Counted from the stretch's first letter, positions 17,708 to 26,839 are shown. The stretch is 64,000 bases of DNA from Ruminiclostridium cellulolyticum H10 (GCF_000022065.1 NC_011898.1:186001-250000); one strand, 5' to 3'. A program made the numbers and translations. Notes: generated by a model not told the origin, from the sequence alone.

Positions 17708-18358
17708 TTGTTAACTGAATATAAAACAATATTGAATACCGCAGAAGCGGAGTTTGAAGAAAAGAAGTCCAGATTTATAGCCAATGTCCGTCCTATAACA
17801 TGTGAGGAAGAAGCATTGGAATTTATCGAAGAAATGAGATCAAAGTACTGGAACGCAACACATAATGTGTATGCTTACAGTATAAACAATGGTACATTGG
17901 TTCAACGATACAGCGATGACGGGGAGCCTTCAGGAACAGCAGGAATGCCGACCCTCGAAGTAATAAAGCGTATGGGCCTGCAGGATGTTGTTGTAGTGGT
18001 GACACGCTATTTTGGCGGAACCTTGCTGGGTGCTTCCGGCCTTATACGTGCCTACAGCAAGGGTGCCTCCCTTGGACTTGAGGCTGCTGAAATAGTTACC
18101 CGTAAGCTATGCTATAACCTGAATATTATAATTGAATACACTATCTTTGGGCGCCTGCAGAACATGCTCATTTCAAACAATAATATAATAAAGGACATCA
18201 GATATGAACAGGATGTTGAACTTTGCGTTCTTATAGAGGTTGGAAATGAGGAAGAACTTATGAAGGATATTGTAGAGGTCTCCAATGGAAGGGCCGTCAT
18301 TGACCTTGGAGAAAAAACTTACATTACATTGGGCAGTGACGGAAGGTTGATTATTTAA
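17708..18358 (+). CDS. YigZ/IMPACT family protein
   Basis: 216 residues with the UPF0029 (IMPACT) N-terminal domain. Signature stretches are KKSRFIANV, WNATHNVYAY, RYSDDGEPSGTAGMP and VVVTRYFGGTLLGASGLIRAY, and the C-terminal ~70 residues match the DUF1949 ferredoxin-like domain. The B. subtilis homologue is YvyE; the molecular function is not settled, though eukaryotic IMPACT modulates translation control. TTG start with GGGAGG 5 nt upstream. The yebC promoter begins within its stop region. Confidence 0.92.
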   Translation: MLTEYKTILNTAEAEFEEKKSRFIANVRPITCEEEALEFIEEMRSKYWNATHNVYAYSINNGTLVQRYSDDGEPSGTAGMPTLEVIKRMGLQDVVVVVTRYFGGTLLGASGLIRAYSKGASLGLEAAEIVTRKLCYNLNIIIEYTIFGRLQNMLISNNNIIKDIRYEQDVELCVLIEVGNEEELMKDIVEVSNGRAVIDLGEKTYITLGSDGRLII

Positions 18359-18382
18359 CAAATAACTATTATAATTTATAAT
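18355..18382 (+). promoter_or_regulatory. Probable sigma-A promoter of yebC
   Basis: TTAACA (18355-18360), 16-nt spacer, TATAAT (18377-18382), about 70 nt before the yebC start and overlapping the yigZ stop codon. Confidence 0.5.
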
Positions 18383-18452
18383 GGATTTTAGTATTGTAAA
18401 CTAAAGCTTTAGCTTTTGAAAGAATATAAATAGGTTTTATTAGGAGGTAAAT

Positions 18453-19199
18453 ATGTCAGGGCATTCAAAATGGGCAAATATAAAACGCCAAAAAGGTGCA
18501 GCAGATGCAGTCAGAGGCAAAATTTTTACTAAGCTGGGAAGAGAAATCCAGATAGCTGTAAGGATGGGAGGAGCTGACCCAAGTTCAAATTCAAAATTAA
18601 AGGATGTTATAGCTAAGTGTAAAGCAAATAACATGCCTAATGACAATATTCAAAGAAGTATTAAAAGGGCTTCCGGTGAAACTGATGGTTCAAACTACGA
18701 AGAAATAACATATGAAGGCTACGGCCCGGGCGGAGTTGCGGTTATATGTGAATGTACAACAGATAACAGGAACAGAACAGCCGGTGACCTCAGACATTAT
18801 TTTGATAAATTTGGCGGAAATCTGGGACAAAGCGGCTGTGTTTCTTACATGTTTAATAAAAAAGGTGTTATAGTCATTGAAAAAAATGATAAGGTTAATG
18901 AAGAAACATTAATGATGGAAGCGTTGGATGCCGGAGCAGAAGACTTTGATTCAGACGACAACTGCTACGAAATAATAACTGATCCTGCTGATTTTTCAAC
19001 TGTTCGTGAGGCACTTGAGGCAAAGGGCTATGAATTCATTGAAGCAGAGGTTTCAATGATTCCGACCACTACTACCAAACTTACAGACCCGGAACAAATA
19101 AAGTTCATGGACAAGCTGATAGAAGCCTTGGAAGACCTTGATGATGTGTCAAATGTTTACCACAGCTGGGAGCAGGATGAGGAAAACGAGGAAGAATAA
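18453..19199 (+). CDS. yebC: YebC/PmpR family protein
   Basis: 248-residue cytosolic protein of the YebC/TACO1 family. Family members act as transcription regulators (PmpR) and, for some, help ribosomes through proline stretches. The start [19 protein letters not shown] and the stretch [11 protein letters not shown] are highly characteristic, as is [17 protein letters not shown] lies 6 nt before the ATG. It ends the conserved core; a perfect hairpin and a gene-poor accessory region follow. Confidence 0.96.
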   Translation: MSGHSKWANIKRQKGAADAVRGKIFTKLGREIQIAVRMGGADPSSNSKLKDVIAKCKANNMPNDNIQRSIKRASGETDGSNYEEITYEGYGPGGVAVICECTTDNRNRTAGDLRHYFDKFGGNLGQSGCVSYMFNKKGVIVIEKNDKVNEETLMMEALDAGAEDFDSDDNCYEIITDPADFSTVREALEAKGYEFIEAEVSMIPTTTTKLTDPEQIKFMDKLIEALEDLDDVSNVYHSWEQDEENEEE

Positions 19200-19294
19200 G
19201 ATATTAGTGTTATTGCCAATTTTTTAGGGCAACTTTGAGCCGAGAGTATTCTGAAAGTACTGAACTTCTCTTTATGAAGTTAGTCTTACAACAG

Positions 19295-19340
19295 TGTACA
19301 GTAAACTTGAACACGAACAGTTGAACAAGTTTACTGTACA
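19295..19340. repeat. Perfect 15-bp inverted repeat downstream of yebC
   Basis: TGTACAGTAAACTTG at 19295-19309 and its exact complement at 19326-19340, with a 16-nt loop. No T run follows on the plus strand; on the minus strand there is none either. It may serve as a weak terminator for the convergent genes or be a mobile-element end. Confidence 0.85.
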
Positions 19341-19367
19341 TGATAATGAACAAGGTACTTTTGTCAA

Positions 19368-19874
19368 TTAGTATTTATATTTTTTATTTAGCATATCTAA
19401 ATAATCACTTAGGGGTTTTAGTTTCGTTGAATCTGATGGAGCGTAAAGAATATCTTTTAACATATAAAATATTTTCTTAGAATCTTTCATAATTTGAACG
19501 GAAGTATCGTCATCCTGCATTGCTCTCAAAAGGCTGTACAAAGTGACATCTATACTACTGTTAGTATTATCGTAGGTAGTATATTCTGCTAGAGAAAATG
19601 CGGAAGATAAATCGATTAAGCATTGAGAATATAATTTTTTACGAACATCTATCTGTTGAATTTTAAAAAAATCAGCTCCAAAATCAGATTGAGTTTGAGA
19701 TAAATAATTAATAAAATTTTTATCTATCAATTGCTGTTTTGCGTAATTTTCTTCAATTAAATGTGATTTATTATTGTTTAGTATCACTAGATATAGTGAT
19801 ACTAACAAAAGAAGTATTATTATTGAATTAACAAAATATTTTTTATGAATTAATTTGTTAACTTGGTTTAACAT
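19368..19874 (-). CDS. Small membrane-anchored protein of unknown function
   Basis: 168 residues from the ATG at 19874, which has AAGGAGA 6 nt upstream; a longer reading from 19907 lacks a site. One hydrophobic segment (about 17-35, NSIIILLLLVSLYLVIL) anchors it, with a mostly helical, Lys/Asp-rich extracytoplasmic part. I do not recognise the family. Base composition is more A+T-rich than the flanking core genes. It is downstream of the exported 334-residue gene in the same direction, separated by a long hairpin, and may belong to the same unit. Confidence 0.65.
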   Translation of the reverse strand: MLNQVNKLIHKKYFVNSIIILLLLVSLYLVILNNNKSHLIEENYAKQQLIDKNFINYLSQTQSDFGADFFKIQQIDVRKKLYSQCLIDLSSAFSLAEYTTYDNTNSSIDVTLYSLLRAMQDDDTSVQIMKDSKKIFYMLKDILYAPSDSTKLKPLSDYLDMLNKKYKY

Positions 19875-19895
19875 AGGATATCTCCTTAAAGTTCG

Positions 19896-19972
19896 TATAG
19901 CCAACATTTAAAAAGACAAAGACTATATTAAAAATAAATCGTAAGTAGGCTTTGTTAGAAATGTTGGCTATA
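19896..19972 (-). repeat. Long inverted repeat between two orphan genes
   Basis: TATAGCCAACATTT at 19896-19909 and its exact complement at 19959-19972 (14 bp) enclose 49 nt. Inside, ACAAAG and CTTTGT on the minus strand can extend the structure. It lies between the two minus-strand orphan genes and could attenuate transcription of the downstream one. Confidence 0.8.
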
Positions 19973-19991
19973 TATTCTCTGAATTTAGAAT

Positions 19992-20996
19992 TTAGTTAAC
20001 ATCAAAATTAGTATAAACAGTAGATGTTGTTATCTTTGAAGAAGCCGAAGGCCATGATGAAAAACTTATTCCCGCTGGGAAAGATACTCCAACACTATTA
20101 CTCCAAGTTAATGATTGTGTTTCATGTCCATAACTTCCTAAAACTCCATAGCTTTGTTTAGTTGTTGGTACTGAAATTTTATAAGTTAAATAGCCTCTTA
20201 AATCTTGTCTTTCATACCATTCTCTACTAGAGATAGGTGGACCATACGTTTCTGTTGGGACTTCATATTTGTATCCAACTCCAGTAACTTCTTCTTTAAA
20301 TGGAGAAGTTGTTGTAGAAACTACGTTCTCTGTAGTATAAAAAGTGCTATTACCATAGATATCTTTTTTATATATGTCCGATTTTACAAAAAAACTACTT
20401 GTATTTTGTTGCTTGGTACTTTTCCCATCATTAGACAATGCTAACATATCATAATAACACTGTGAAGGATGTGTTAGCCAATCAAACTGAGTTGCTATTT
20501 TATATGTTGTTCCACTGATATATGTAGCCCATACTTGAAGTTTTAGCGTTGAGATAGTATTTGAATTATATGAATTATTAAACCCAAATGTCGTTATTGC
20601 GTCTGGATCGTTAACTTTTGTTAAGATATCAACCTTTGATTGTAAATTTTCCCCATTTTCTTTCTCTGCTATTTTATAAGCATCTTCCTTTGAAACTTTT
20701 TGTCTTTTTACAAGTTTCACATCATTTTTTTTAGTAACAGAATTAAATGTACTACTATATTCATAAGTGTAGTATTCTTCAGTTTTTGAAACAAGCTTTG
20801 CATTTAGGTATTCCATAATTTCATTATCCGACAAATCATTTATAATCTTTTCTGAAAAACCCAAAGTTCTCATATTATCTTTTGCCTGTTCCAAAGAATT
20901 TGTTTCTGTCTGTGCAAACACTATTGTAGATGTAAGAATAATTGAAATTACTACCAAAACTAAGTTTCTGATTAAAAGATTAGCTCTTTCTTTCAT
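19992..20996 (-). CDS. Exported protein of unknown function
   Basis: 334 residues with a clear Sec signal peptide: basic start (MKERANLLIR), hydrophobic core (about 11-26), and a likely cleavage after VFA before QTET. The mature part is rich in Ser, Thr, Tyr and Asn, with beta-strand-like repeats near the C-terminus (QSYGVLGSYGHETQSLTWSN). No known domain recognised. Start ATG with AAGGAGG 7 nt upstream. Sequence is A+T-rich compared with the core genes, which suggests acquisition. Possible partner of the following membrane-anchored gene. Confidence 0.75.
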   Translation of the reverse strand: MKERANLLIRNLVLVVISIILTSTIVFAQTETNSLEQAKDNMRTLGFSEKIINDLSDNEIMEYLNAKLVSKTEEYYTYEYSSTFNSVTKKNDVKLVKRQKVSKEDAYKIAEKENGENLQSKVDILTKVNDPDAITTFGFNNSYNSNTISTLKLQVWATYISGTTYKIATQFDWLTHPSQCYYDMLALSNDGKSTKQQNTSSFFVKSDIYKKDIYGNSTFYTTENVVSTTTSPFKEEVTGVGYKYEVPTETYGPPISSREWYERQDLRGYLTYKISVPTTKQSYGVLGSYGHETQSLTWSNSVGVSFPAGISFSSWPSASSKITTSTVYTNFDVN

Positions 20997-21207
20997 AAAA
21001 TTTACCTCCTTATAATATCTTTCATTTACTCGTATTATCTCGCTTAATCTTAGAATTTCATATCAACCCGAGAGCGTTATTTGGACAAATATTCTGTATT
21101 AGTATAATACTGGATTATACTGGTTAGCCTTCGGCTAGACTGCGCTTGTTTTTTGCTATCACGCCAATGGCTTCCACATGTCTCTGGCGACAAACCTCCT
21201 ATGTCTC

Positions 21208-21291
21208 ACTGGGTCATGCCCTAAATTCCTTCGTCCTGTCTTGTCCAGAGGTGGAATGTCAGTCATGCTCCTAAACTGGGTCGTGCCCTAA
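21208..21291. repeat. Two 17-bp direct repeats in the IS110 flank
   Basis: ACTGGGTCATGCCCTAA (21208-21224) and ACTGGGTCGTGCCCTAA (21275-21291) differ at one base. They lie in the roughly 330-bp noncoding stretch just downstream of the IS110-type transposase. The surrounding gap 20997-21446 also has a small hairpin (TAGCC-TTC-GGCTA near 21125) and no gene that I can support. Confidence 0.8.
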
Positions 21292-21446
21292 TGGAAAATA
21301 TTCAACCTGACTATCCCGGCTCTCAATTGTCAATGCTCTTCTAAAACTAATCGATACACTTTAAACATCACTTTTTCTTACCATATATCCGTTACTCGCA
21401 GTCATTGGTTTCAGATTCTTTATGGCATAGTCCTCAAATCAGTAGG

Positions 21447-22730
21447 CTATGCTGCCTTCATCATTGGTCTTTTAATATCGTTCATCATCTTTTCAGCATC
21501 ATAGTGGCTACCTGTTTTTAGTATTGCATAAAATACTCTTATCAACTTGCCGCATAAGGCTACTATTGACTGCATTTTCTTAAGTGGCTTGTTATCTCTA
21601 TTAATGTAGTATAGGTGCAACTGCCTAAATTCAGGGTTTCTAGCTACTAATGGCAATACTGCTTGAAATATGGCATATCTGCCGTCAGAGCGTCCCCTTC
21701 TGGTTATTGTTGTTTTGCCTTGATGCTTGCCAGAGCTGTTTTCTCTTAGGTTTAACCCAAATAGTTTTACTATTTGCTCTGGAGCATCAAATCTACTAAT
21801 ATCTCCTACAGCACCTAAGAACCCTGCCACAGCTACAATTCCTATTCCTTTTATACCTAAAAGCATACTTGCACTCGGAATTTCTTTTACTTGTGCTTCT
21901 ACTTTTTGCATTATCAGCTCAAGCCTGTGACCATGAATCATATATTCGTCTAGAAGAGTTTCAATCTCCAGAACTGCTGATTCCAGACCATGCTTTAGTC
22001 CAATGGATTCTTCTGCTGCTTTTATGAGCTTCTGGGCATGTTTATGTCCAACCGCTCTTTTGACTTCCTCTTTCCATGTTGCTACTATTTTTTCCTCACC
22101 TGTTTTAATTACTGCCTGTGGAGTAGGAAAATGCTTCAGTGTAAGCAACGCCGCCTTTCCAGTCCATTTCTTGAAAACAGTACTAAACTCAGGAAAGTAT
22201 ATTGCTAACCATCGTTTTACTCTATTTTGTATGCTAATCAACTGCACAACATTTTGCCTGCGTAATTCCATCAGATTTCTTATTTCTCGATATACACCTT
22301 CAGGCATGTACGGTATTAGATATCTTCCGTCCTTGACTAGCATTGCAATCGTTTTTGGATCTTTACGGTCATGCTTGCTTGGGGTGTTATCATCTAGTTC
22401 CTTTGAGCGTTTTACATGGTAAGGATTAACCATACCAAACTCTACACCCATGTTCTGCAAGTGACTTCCAAACCCCTACCAGTAATGCCCGGTGGGCTCC
22501 ATTCCTACGAATGTTTTTGTCTTTTGATTTCTCTTCATCAGGTCTGTAACCCAAATATCAAAGGCATTGAAACCCTCTCTTGTATTCTCAAACCTAAATG
22601 CTCTTTTAGAAAATTCAAATCCTCTGAAATCAAAAGCCCTGGCGAAGTGGACCTCGCTACCGATATCTACTCCAACCACCATTGTTTCAGGTGTGATTTG
22701 CATTAACTTATTGTTTTGTGTACAATTCAT
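21447..22730 (-). pseudogene. IS110-family transposase, interrupted by an in-frame amber codon
   Basis: The two open segments 22730-22476 (84 aa) and 22460-21447 (337 aa) are in the same frame, joined through a single TAG at 22476-22478 after MEPTGHYW. The first part has the DEDD N-terminus (VVGVDIGSEVHFARAFD, VGMEPTGHYW); the second has DRKDPKTIAML and the Transposase_20 region (LLGIKGIGIVAVAGFLGAVGD, then GKHQGKTTITRRG near the expected catalytic serine). Apart from the stop codon it looks intact, about 427 codons. GGAGGG lies 8 nt before the ATG at 22730. One point mutation explains the break, so inactivation is recent unless the amber is read through. Confidence 0.9.
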
Positions 22731-22917
22731 ATTAGTTACCCTCCGTTTATTTGATTTGTGCCTTCATTTGTGGTGTTCAGCACATTTCATATTTTACGTG
22801 AGGGTATTAATTTTTTCAAAGACCATTTTTCTTACTTACAGGAATGCTCCTAAAAAATTTTTTAACTTGTATTCTACTAATTGGGATATCGTCAACGAAA
22901 CCGATAGGTATCACTTT

Positions 22918-22949
22918 AAGGCTGTAAGGCATTAAATGCCTGCCTTTTT
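22918..22949 (+). terminator. Terminator-like hairpin upstream of the IS110 transposase
   Basis: Two nested stems (AGGC with GCCT outside, AGGCAT with ATGCCT inside) followed by TTTTT on the plus strand. No plus-strand gene precedes it, so it could end an unannotated RNA or be part of the element's noncoding RNA read on the other strand. Confidence 0.45.
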
Positions 22950-23113
22950 GTAATATTTAATTGTGGCAGATAAGTACTGGTTTACGGATTTTGATCGTCA
23001 ATGGCTTAGCTTGTCACCTTAGTAAAGCTAGTTTGTTCCCAATGCTTCCCTAAACCGAGGTATTATTGGTAATGTTATATCTATCCCATTTATGTAAAAT
23101 TTACAAGCAAAAT

Positions 23114-23140
23114 CTATTATTACATAATAATGGGTTTTTT
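23114..23140. terminator. Hairpin terminator after the DUF4846 gene
   Basis: 9-bp A+T-rich stem (23114-23122 with 23125-23133), followed by GTTTTTT on the plus strand and ATTTT on the minus strand. It lies downstream of the minus-strand lipoprotein gene. Confidence 0.5.
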
Positions 23141-23183
23141 GTCAATTAATTAACTTAAAAAAACCTGAAGAAAATTGGCAATA

Positions 23184-24080
23184 TTAATTTTCAAACCTCA
23201 TCAGCTGGCTTTTGTCAAAATCCCATTCGGGTGTCTTCAACGTATTGCCAAAATTGGTTGAGTACCACGGACTTAGATTTTCATTTTCGGGGTTTTTAAG
23301 AATATGAATGCTTTGTGCAGGCATATAGCTCTGTGCTGTCAAAAATATCTTTTCGCCTGTCACTTTGTTTTCTGCCATGTCCAGTATTATAACAGTGTGC
23401 CCGGGAGTAGCACCCTTTAGAAATACATCTCCTATTTGCATGTTTTCTATAGATTCTTTTTTCATTTCTTTCGAAAGAGATAAGGTTCCTGCGTATGCAA
23501 AAACTATGTCCAGATACTTTCTGAAACTGCTATACTCATTTGAAGACTTTGTATTTTTAACCCAATAGGTCTTATTACCCTTAACTACAATCCTGTTTCC
23601 ATTCATCCATTTCCAGTAGTCGGCGTTAAAGCCATTTGTAAAATTAAAGTGTATTCTTTTATAAAGTCCCTGACTGTACAAATATTCTGCTCTTAATCTG
23701 ATAACTGCATCAGCACATTGCTGTAAATCTCTATTGCCTACATCAATATCAAGAACTGCAACATGAACATCTTTTTCCGTTACGTTACCGTTGTAAAGCT
23801 TTATTTTTGTACCATCAGGCTTTACCGGCAAATCTCTAAGGTATTGACAAAATGAGGTTTTATCTACCTTTATTCTTTCAAAGTCTGTGGGAACTCTAAT
23901 TCTTTCCGAGACAGTTTTTCCATTGACATTAATAAGATTCTCACGTTTTTCGATTGTATCAGAAGTTTTGGCAGATGCCTGCATTGGTTCACTGACCATA
24001 CTTTTAGTAGTTTGAGCAGGTTCTGTATTTGCACATGCAGTAAGTAATAGTAATAATATAATAATTGGGAATTTTTTCAT
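23184..24080 (-). CDS. DUF4846 lipoprotein
   Basis: 298-residue predicted lipoprotein: hydrophobic signal and lipobox LTAC with the lipidated Cys at 16, followed by a Ser/Thr-rich linker. The body matches the DUF4846 family (VAVLDIDVGNRDLQQCADAVIRLRAEYLY, GFNADYWKWMNGNRIVVKGN, GDVFLKGATPGHTVIILD). Function unknown; the GHTVIILD stretch has a conserved His as in NlpC/CHAP-like folds, but I do not claim that activity. GAGG-type ribosome site before the ATG. It is transcribed divergently from the AraC/GyrI regulator across a mirrored A+T-rich sequence. Confidence 0.85.
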   Translation of the reverse strand: MKKFPIIILLLLLTACANTEPAQTTKSMVSEPMQASAKTSDTIEKRENLINVNGKTVSERIRVPTDFERIKVDKTSFCQYLRDLPVKPDGTKIKLYNGNVTEKDVHVAVLDIDVGNRDLQQCADAVIRLRAEYLYSQGLYKRIHFNFTNGFNADYWKWMNGNRIVVKGNKTYWVKNTKSSNEYSSFRKYLDIVFAYAGTLSLSKEMKKESIENMQIGDVFLKGATPGHTVIILDMAENKVTGEKIFLTAQSYMPAQSIHILKNPENENLSPWYSTNFGNTLKTPEWDFDKSQLMRFEN

Positions 24081-24103
24081 TGTACCAACCTCCTGTATTT
24101 ATT

Positions 24104-24197
24104 ATACTAAAATTACTAATTTATGGGTGTTAATATTTTTATCGAACTTGCCGGGTAATTTTTTGGAAAAAAAATCGGGTAGCTAAAATTTTAGTAT
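24104..24197. promoter_or_regulatory. Divergent control region with 11-bp inverted repeat
   Basis: ATACTAAAATT (24104-24114) and its exact complement AATTTTAGTAT (24187-24197) overlap the likely -10 elements facing outward (TATAAT for the lipoprotein, TATGAT for the regulator). It may be a shared operator for the AraC-type protein or simply paired promoter elements. Confidence 0.5.
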
Positions 24198-24242
24198 GAT
24201 AATATATTCTCATCTTAAGAGACTAAAGGAGTACTTCTTTAA

Positions 24243-25601
24243 ATGAACTACTATGAAAGAATCCAAAAATCTATTGATTACATTGAAAGCAATGTCGAAA
24301 ACAAAATTAACATAGATTTTGCAGCTCAAACAGCATTTATGTCTTTGTCAAACTTTTACAGAATGTTTTTTGCACTGACAGGGTACTCGGTAAAAGAATA
24401 TATCAGATTACGCAGAATTAGCCTTGCGGCTATTGATATACAAGGCACCGACACTTGTTTAATTGATATTGCAATAAAGTTTGATTTTGAGAGTGGAGAC
24501 AGCTTTTCAAGGGCTTTCAAGCGAATAACAGGATTTCTGCCAAGTGATTATAGGAAAAAGAAAAGTTTGTACAAATTTGAAAGGATTGATATTATGGAAA
24601 AGTATTTTGATATTCAGGACAAAGAACTTATCGAGAATTATCCTGACATAAAGGTTTTGAAAGAAATGGAGCCAACTCGTGTAGCATATTTTTGCTATTA
24701 TGGGAAACAACCTGAGCACCATGCTTTTACTGTAATGGCACAATGGCTTAATAAGAATGGTCTCAATGTGAATGAACAGAATTTACGTATTTTCGGATAC
24801 AATAACCCGAGTCCGGCATCTCCTGATGAAGAAGAATACGGGTATGAAGTTTGTGCCACTGTTGCAGATAACATAGTTGTAAATGATGACCTTGTAAAGG
24901 AAAAAGTACTGGGCGGAGGACTTTACGCTGTTACGAACGTTAGACGCGGACAGGATGGCGATATAGGAGGCGAAATTATCAAGGCATGGAGCCGTTTTAA
25001 TAACTGGCTTTCAGATAGCAAGTACGTTTATGGCGGACACCAGTGGCTAGAAGAGCACTTGGGCTTTGATGATAATGCCAACCATATCGGCGGAATAGAC
25101 TTATATATGCCTATAGCTTTAAAATCCAAAGATTATGACATAACTAAAATTTTCGATAATGTAGAGCCTATGTTGACGGCAACATATACTGCAACCGGAA
25201 AAGATGCAGATGTAAAGGCACGTGATTTCTTTTTCAAATGGGCAGATTCCCAAGGCTTCTTTAATGACACCAAGCCACACAGATTTTTTGCTTACTATGA
25301 CCATGAAAGAATAGGCCATAATGATTTTTTCTATAAAATTCATGTTACAGTTGATAGGGAATTTAGTACTGACAATCCTTATATTAAGCTGGAAGAGTTT
25401 AAAGGCGGTTACTATGCCATAACGAAAGCAAAATATAGTTATAATGGCTGGGCATGGGGTGAGTTTCTTAAATGGTTATCTAAAAATAAGGAATTTGACT
25501 TGGGAAACTACTGGTTTTTTGAAGAATATAAGCTTAATAAACCTGAACTCGACATGGATACTGAGGTAGTTTTACATATGCCTATAAAACAAAAAGAGTA
25601 A
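24243..25601 (+). CDS. AraC-family regulator with two GyrI-like effector domains
   Basis: 452 residues. Residues 1-105 are an AraC/XylS HTH domain (FAAQTAFMSLSNFYRMFFALTGYSVKEYIRLRRI, then SFSRAFKRITGFLPSDYRK). Two GyrI-like (SOUL/BacT-like effector-binding) domains follow, about 140-290 and 305-450, each with the pattern of a Tyr-rich strand, a small-molecule pocket and DLYMPI or VVLHMPI at the end. Such regulators usually bind hydrophobic drugs or cationic compounds. Two effector domains in one chain are unusual; most have one. AAGGAG lies 8 nt before the ATG. It may control the divergent lipoprotein and the downstream genes. Confidence 0.9.
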   Translation: MNYYERIQKSIDYIESNVENKINIDFAAQTAFMSLSNFYRMFFALTGYSVKEYIRLRRISLAAIDIQGTDTCLIDIAIKFDFESGDSFSRAFKRITGFLPSDYRKKKSLYKFERIDIMEKYFDIQDKELIENYPDIKVLKEMEPTRVAYFCYYGKQPEHHAFTVMAQWLNKNGLNVNEQNLRIFGYNNPSPASPDEEEYGYEVCATVADNIVVNDDLVKEKVLGGGLYAVTNVRRGQDGDIGGEIIKAWSRFNNWLSDSKYVYGGHQWLEEHLGFDDNANHIGGIDLYMPIALKSKDYDITKIFDNVEPMLTATYTATGKDADVKARDFFFKWADSQGFFNDTKPHRFFAYYDHERIGHNDFFYKIHVTVDREFSTDNPYIKLEEFKGGYYAITKAKYSYNGWAWGEFLKWLSKNKEFDLGNYWFFEEYKLNKPELDMDTEVVLHMPIKQKE

Positions 25602-25613
25602 GGAAGAGCTAAA

Positions 25614-26171
25614 ATGTGTATAAGAATCACTCTGATATTTGAGAATATATATGATGAAGTTAGTATTAACTCTGTTGCAAAGAGTTATGATCGGAGATTT
25701 AAAATAGTAAACAATCCAATAATCTTAAGCCAATTACCTGACGGTGAAAGGTGGTTTGAATCTGCATATAGTAGTTGTGAGTGTAGTACTGGAATAGGTT
25801 CTTTCGAATTATTTACACGTAACGTAGAAAATGTAATTGAACAATTAAAAGATAAGAGTATTGCTGAAGAGGTCAGAACTGAAGAAGTAAAACGTAAATC
25901 TATGTACAAAAAAGATGTCGATAACTGGGGAGAATTTATTAAATCCCTTATACGCAAATATAATTTTAAAAGGGTAGGTTTACTAATGCATTTTACCGAT
26001 GATGATTTGGCTAGAGCTGATTTTCTAATATTGGACAAATACGTAGTTAAATATAGTGATATTAATCCTGAAGTACTAATGAAGATAAAAAATGAGTTAT
26101 ATATTATTTTGTGGATAATAAAACTGGTTAAAGCTAAACAAATAAAGGTAAGAAATATAAGAGAGGGTTAA
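25614..26171 (+). CDS. Protein of unknown function
   Basis: 185 residues, no signal peptide or membrane segment. It begins MCIRITLIFENIYDEVSINSVAKS and is rich in Lys, Glu and Ile. Residues 30-75 contain several Cys (YSSCECSTGIGSFELF). No family recognised. It follows the AraC/GyrI gene after 12 nt, with AAGGAAG about 8 nt before its ATG, so co-transcription is likely. A methyltransferase gene starts 6 nt after its stop. Confidence 0.7.
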   Translation: MCIRITLIFENIYDEVSINSVAKSYDRRFKIVNNPIILSQLPDGERWFESAYSSCECSTGIGSFELFTRNVENVIEQLKDKSIAEEVRTEEVKRKSMYKKDVDNWGEFIKSLIRKYNFKRVGLLMHFTDDDLARADFLILDKYVVKYSDINPEVLMKIKNELYIILWIIKLVKAKQIKVRNIREG

Positions 26172-26177
26172 TACACA

Positions 26178-26768
26178 ATGAGTGCAATCAGATTAATTGA
26201 AACAGAAATTAAAGGAATTAAAATGAAATTTAAGACATCCGGTAAAGTTTTTTCACCACAGAATATAGATAGAGGCACTTTGGCAATGCTATCACTTGCA
26301 GATTTTAAAGAAGGGGACAAAGTATTAGATTTGGGTTGCGGCTATGGAGTAGTAGGTATTCTTGCTTCAAAAATAGTAGGGCCGGAAAACGTAATTATGA
26401 CGGATGTAGATGAAAATGCAATTAAATTAGCTATTGAAAATGCCCTTATTAATAGTGTTGACAGTATTAAAATTTTAAAGAGTGATGGGTTTAAAGAATT
26501 GAAAGAAAGCGGATTTTCAATAATTCTCTCAAATCCACCATACCATACAGACTTCTCAGTTGCAAAAGAATTTGTTGAAAAGGGCTTCAACCGCTTAATT
26601 GTGGGTGGGAGAATGATAATGGTAACTAAAAGAAAAGATTGGTATAAAAATAAATTAACCTCAATTTTTGGTGGATGCAAAGCCTGTGAAATTGACGGAT
26701 ATTTCGTTTTTGTTACGGAAAAAAGAGAAACAACATATGCGAAGGTTAAGTCTAAAAAAGTGAAATAG
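26178..26768 (+). CDS. RsmC-type small-domain methyltransferase
   Basis: 196-residue SAM methyltransferase of the MTS domain type, with motif I LDLGCGYGVVGI and catalytic LSNPPYHTDF, as in 16S rRNA m2G methyltransferases RsmC/RsmD-like. It is short, a single domain lacking the N-terminal half of RsmC. The start is uncertain: ATG 26178 gives 196 residues; ATG 26223 has a better site (AAAGGA, 6 nt) and gives 181. Its substrate is probably rRNA but could be another nucleic acid. Third gene in the run that starts with the AraC regulator. Confidence 0.85.
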   Translation: MSAIRLIETEIKGIKMKFKTSGKVFSPQNIDRGTLAMLSLADFKEGDKVLDLGCGYGVVGILASKIVGPENVIMTDVDENAIKLAIENALINSVDSIKILKSDGFKELKESGFSIILSNPPYHTDFSVAKEFVEKGFNRLIVGGRMIMVTKRKDWYKNKLTSIFGGCKACEIDGYFVFVTEKRETTYAKVKSKKVK

Positions 26769-26839
26769 ATAAGAGACTCTTTAAAGTTTGATACTGCCAT
26801 AAATATCCTTTATACTATATTTAAAGGAAGGAAAATATT

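Larger units (their letters stand above)
21120..23080 (-). mobile_element. IS110-type insertion sequence (boundaries approximate)
   Basis: The transposase pseudogene is flanked by noncoding DNA on both sides (about 330 and 350 bp), as expected for IS110 elements, which have no clear terminal inverted repeats and carry a noncoding bridge RNA at one end. I cannot fix the ends from one copy. The 22731-23183 gap holds a hairpin at 22918-22949 and otherwise no supportable gene. Confidence 0.4.

Noticed and set aside
22567-22935. Plus-strand frame across the IS110 start
   Set aside because: Antisense shadow of the transposase; no start site or family.
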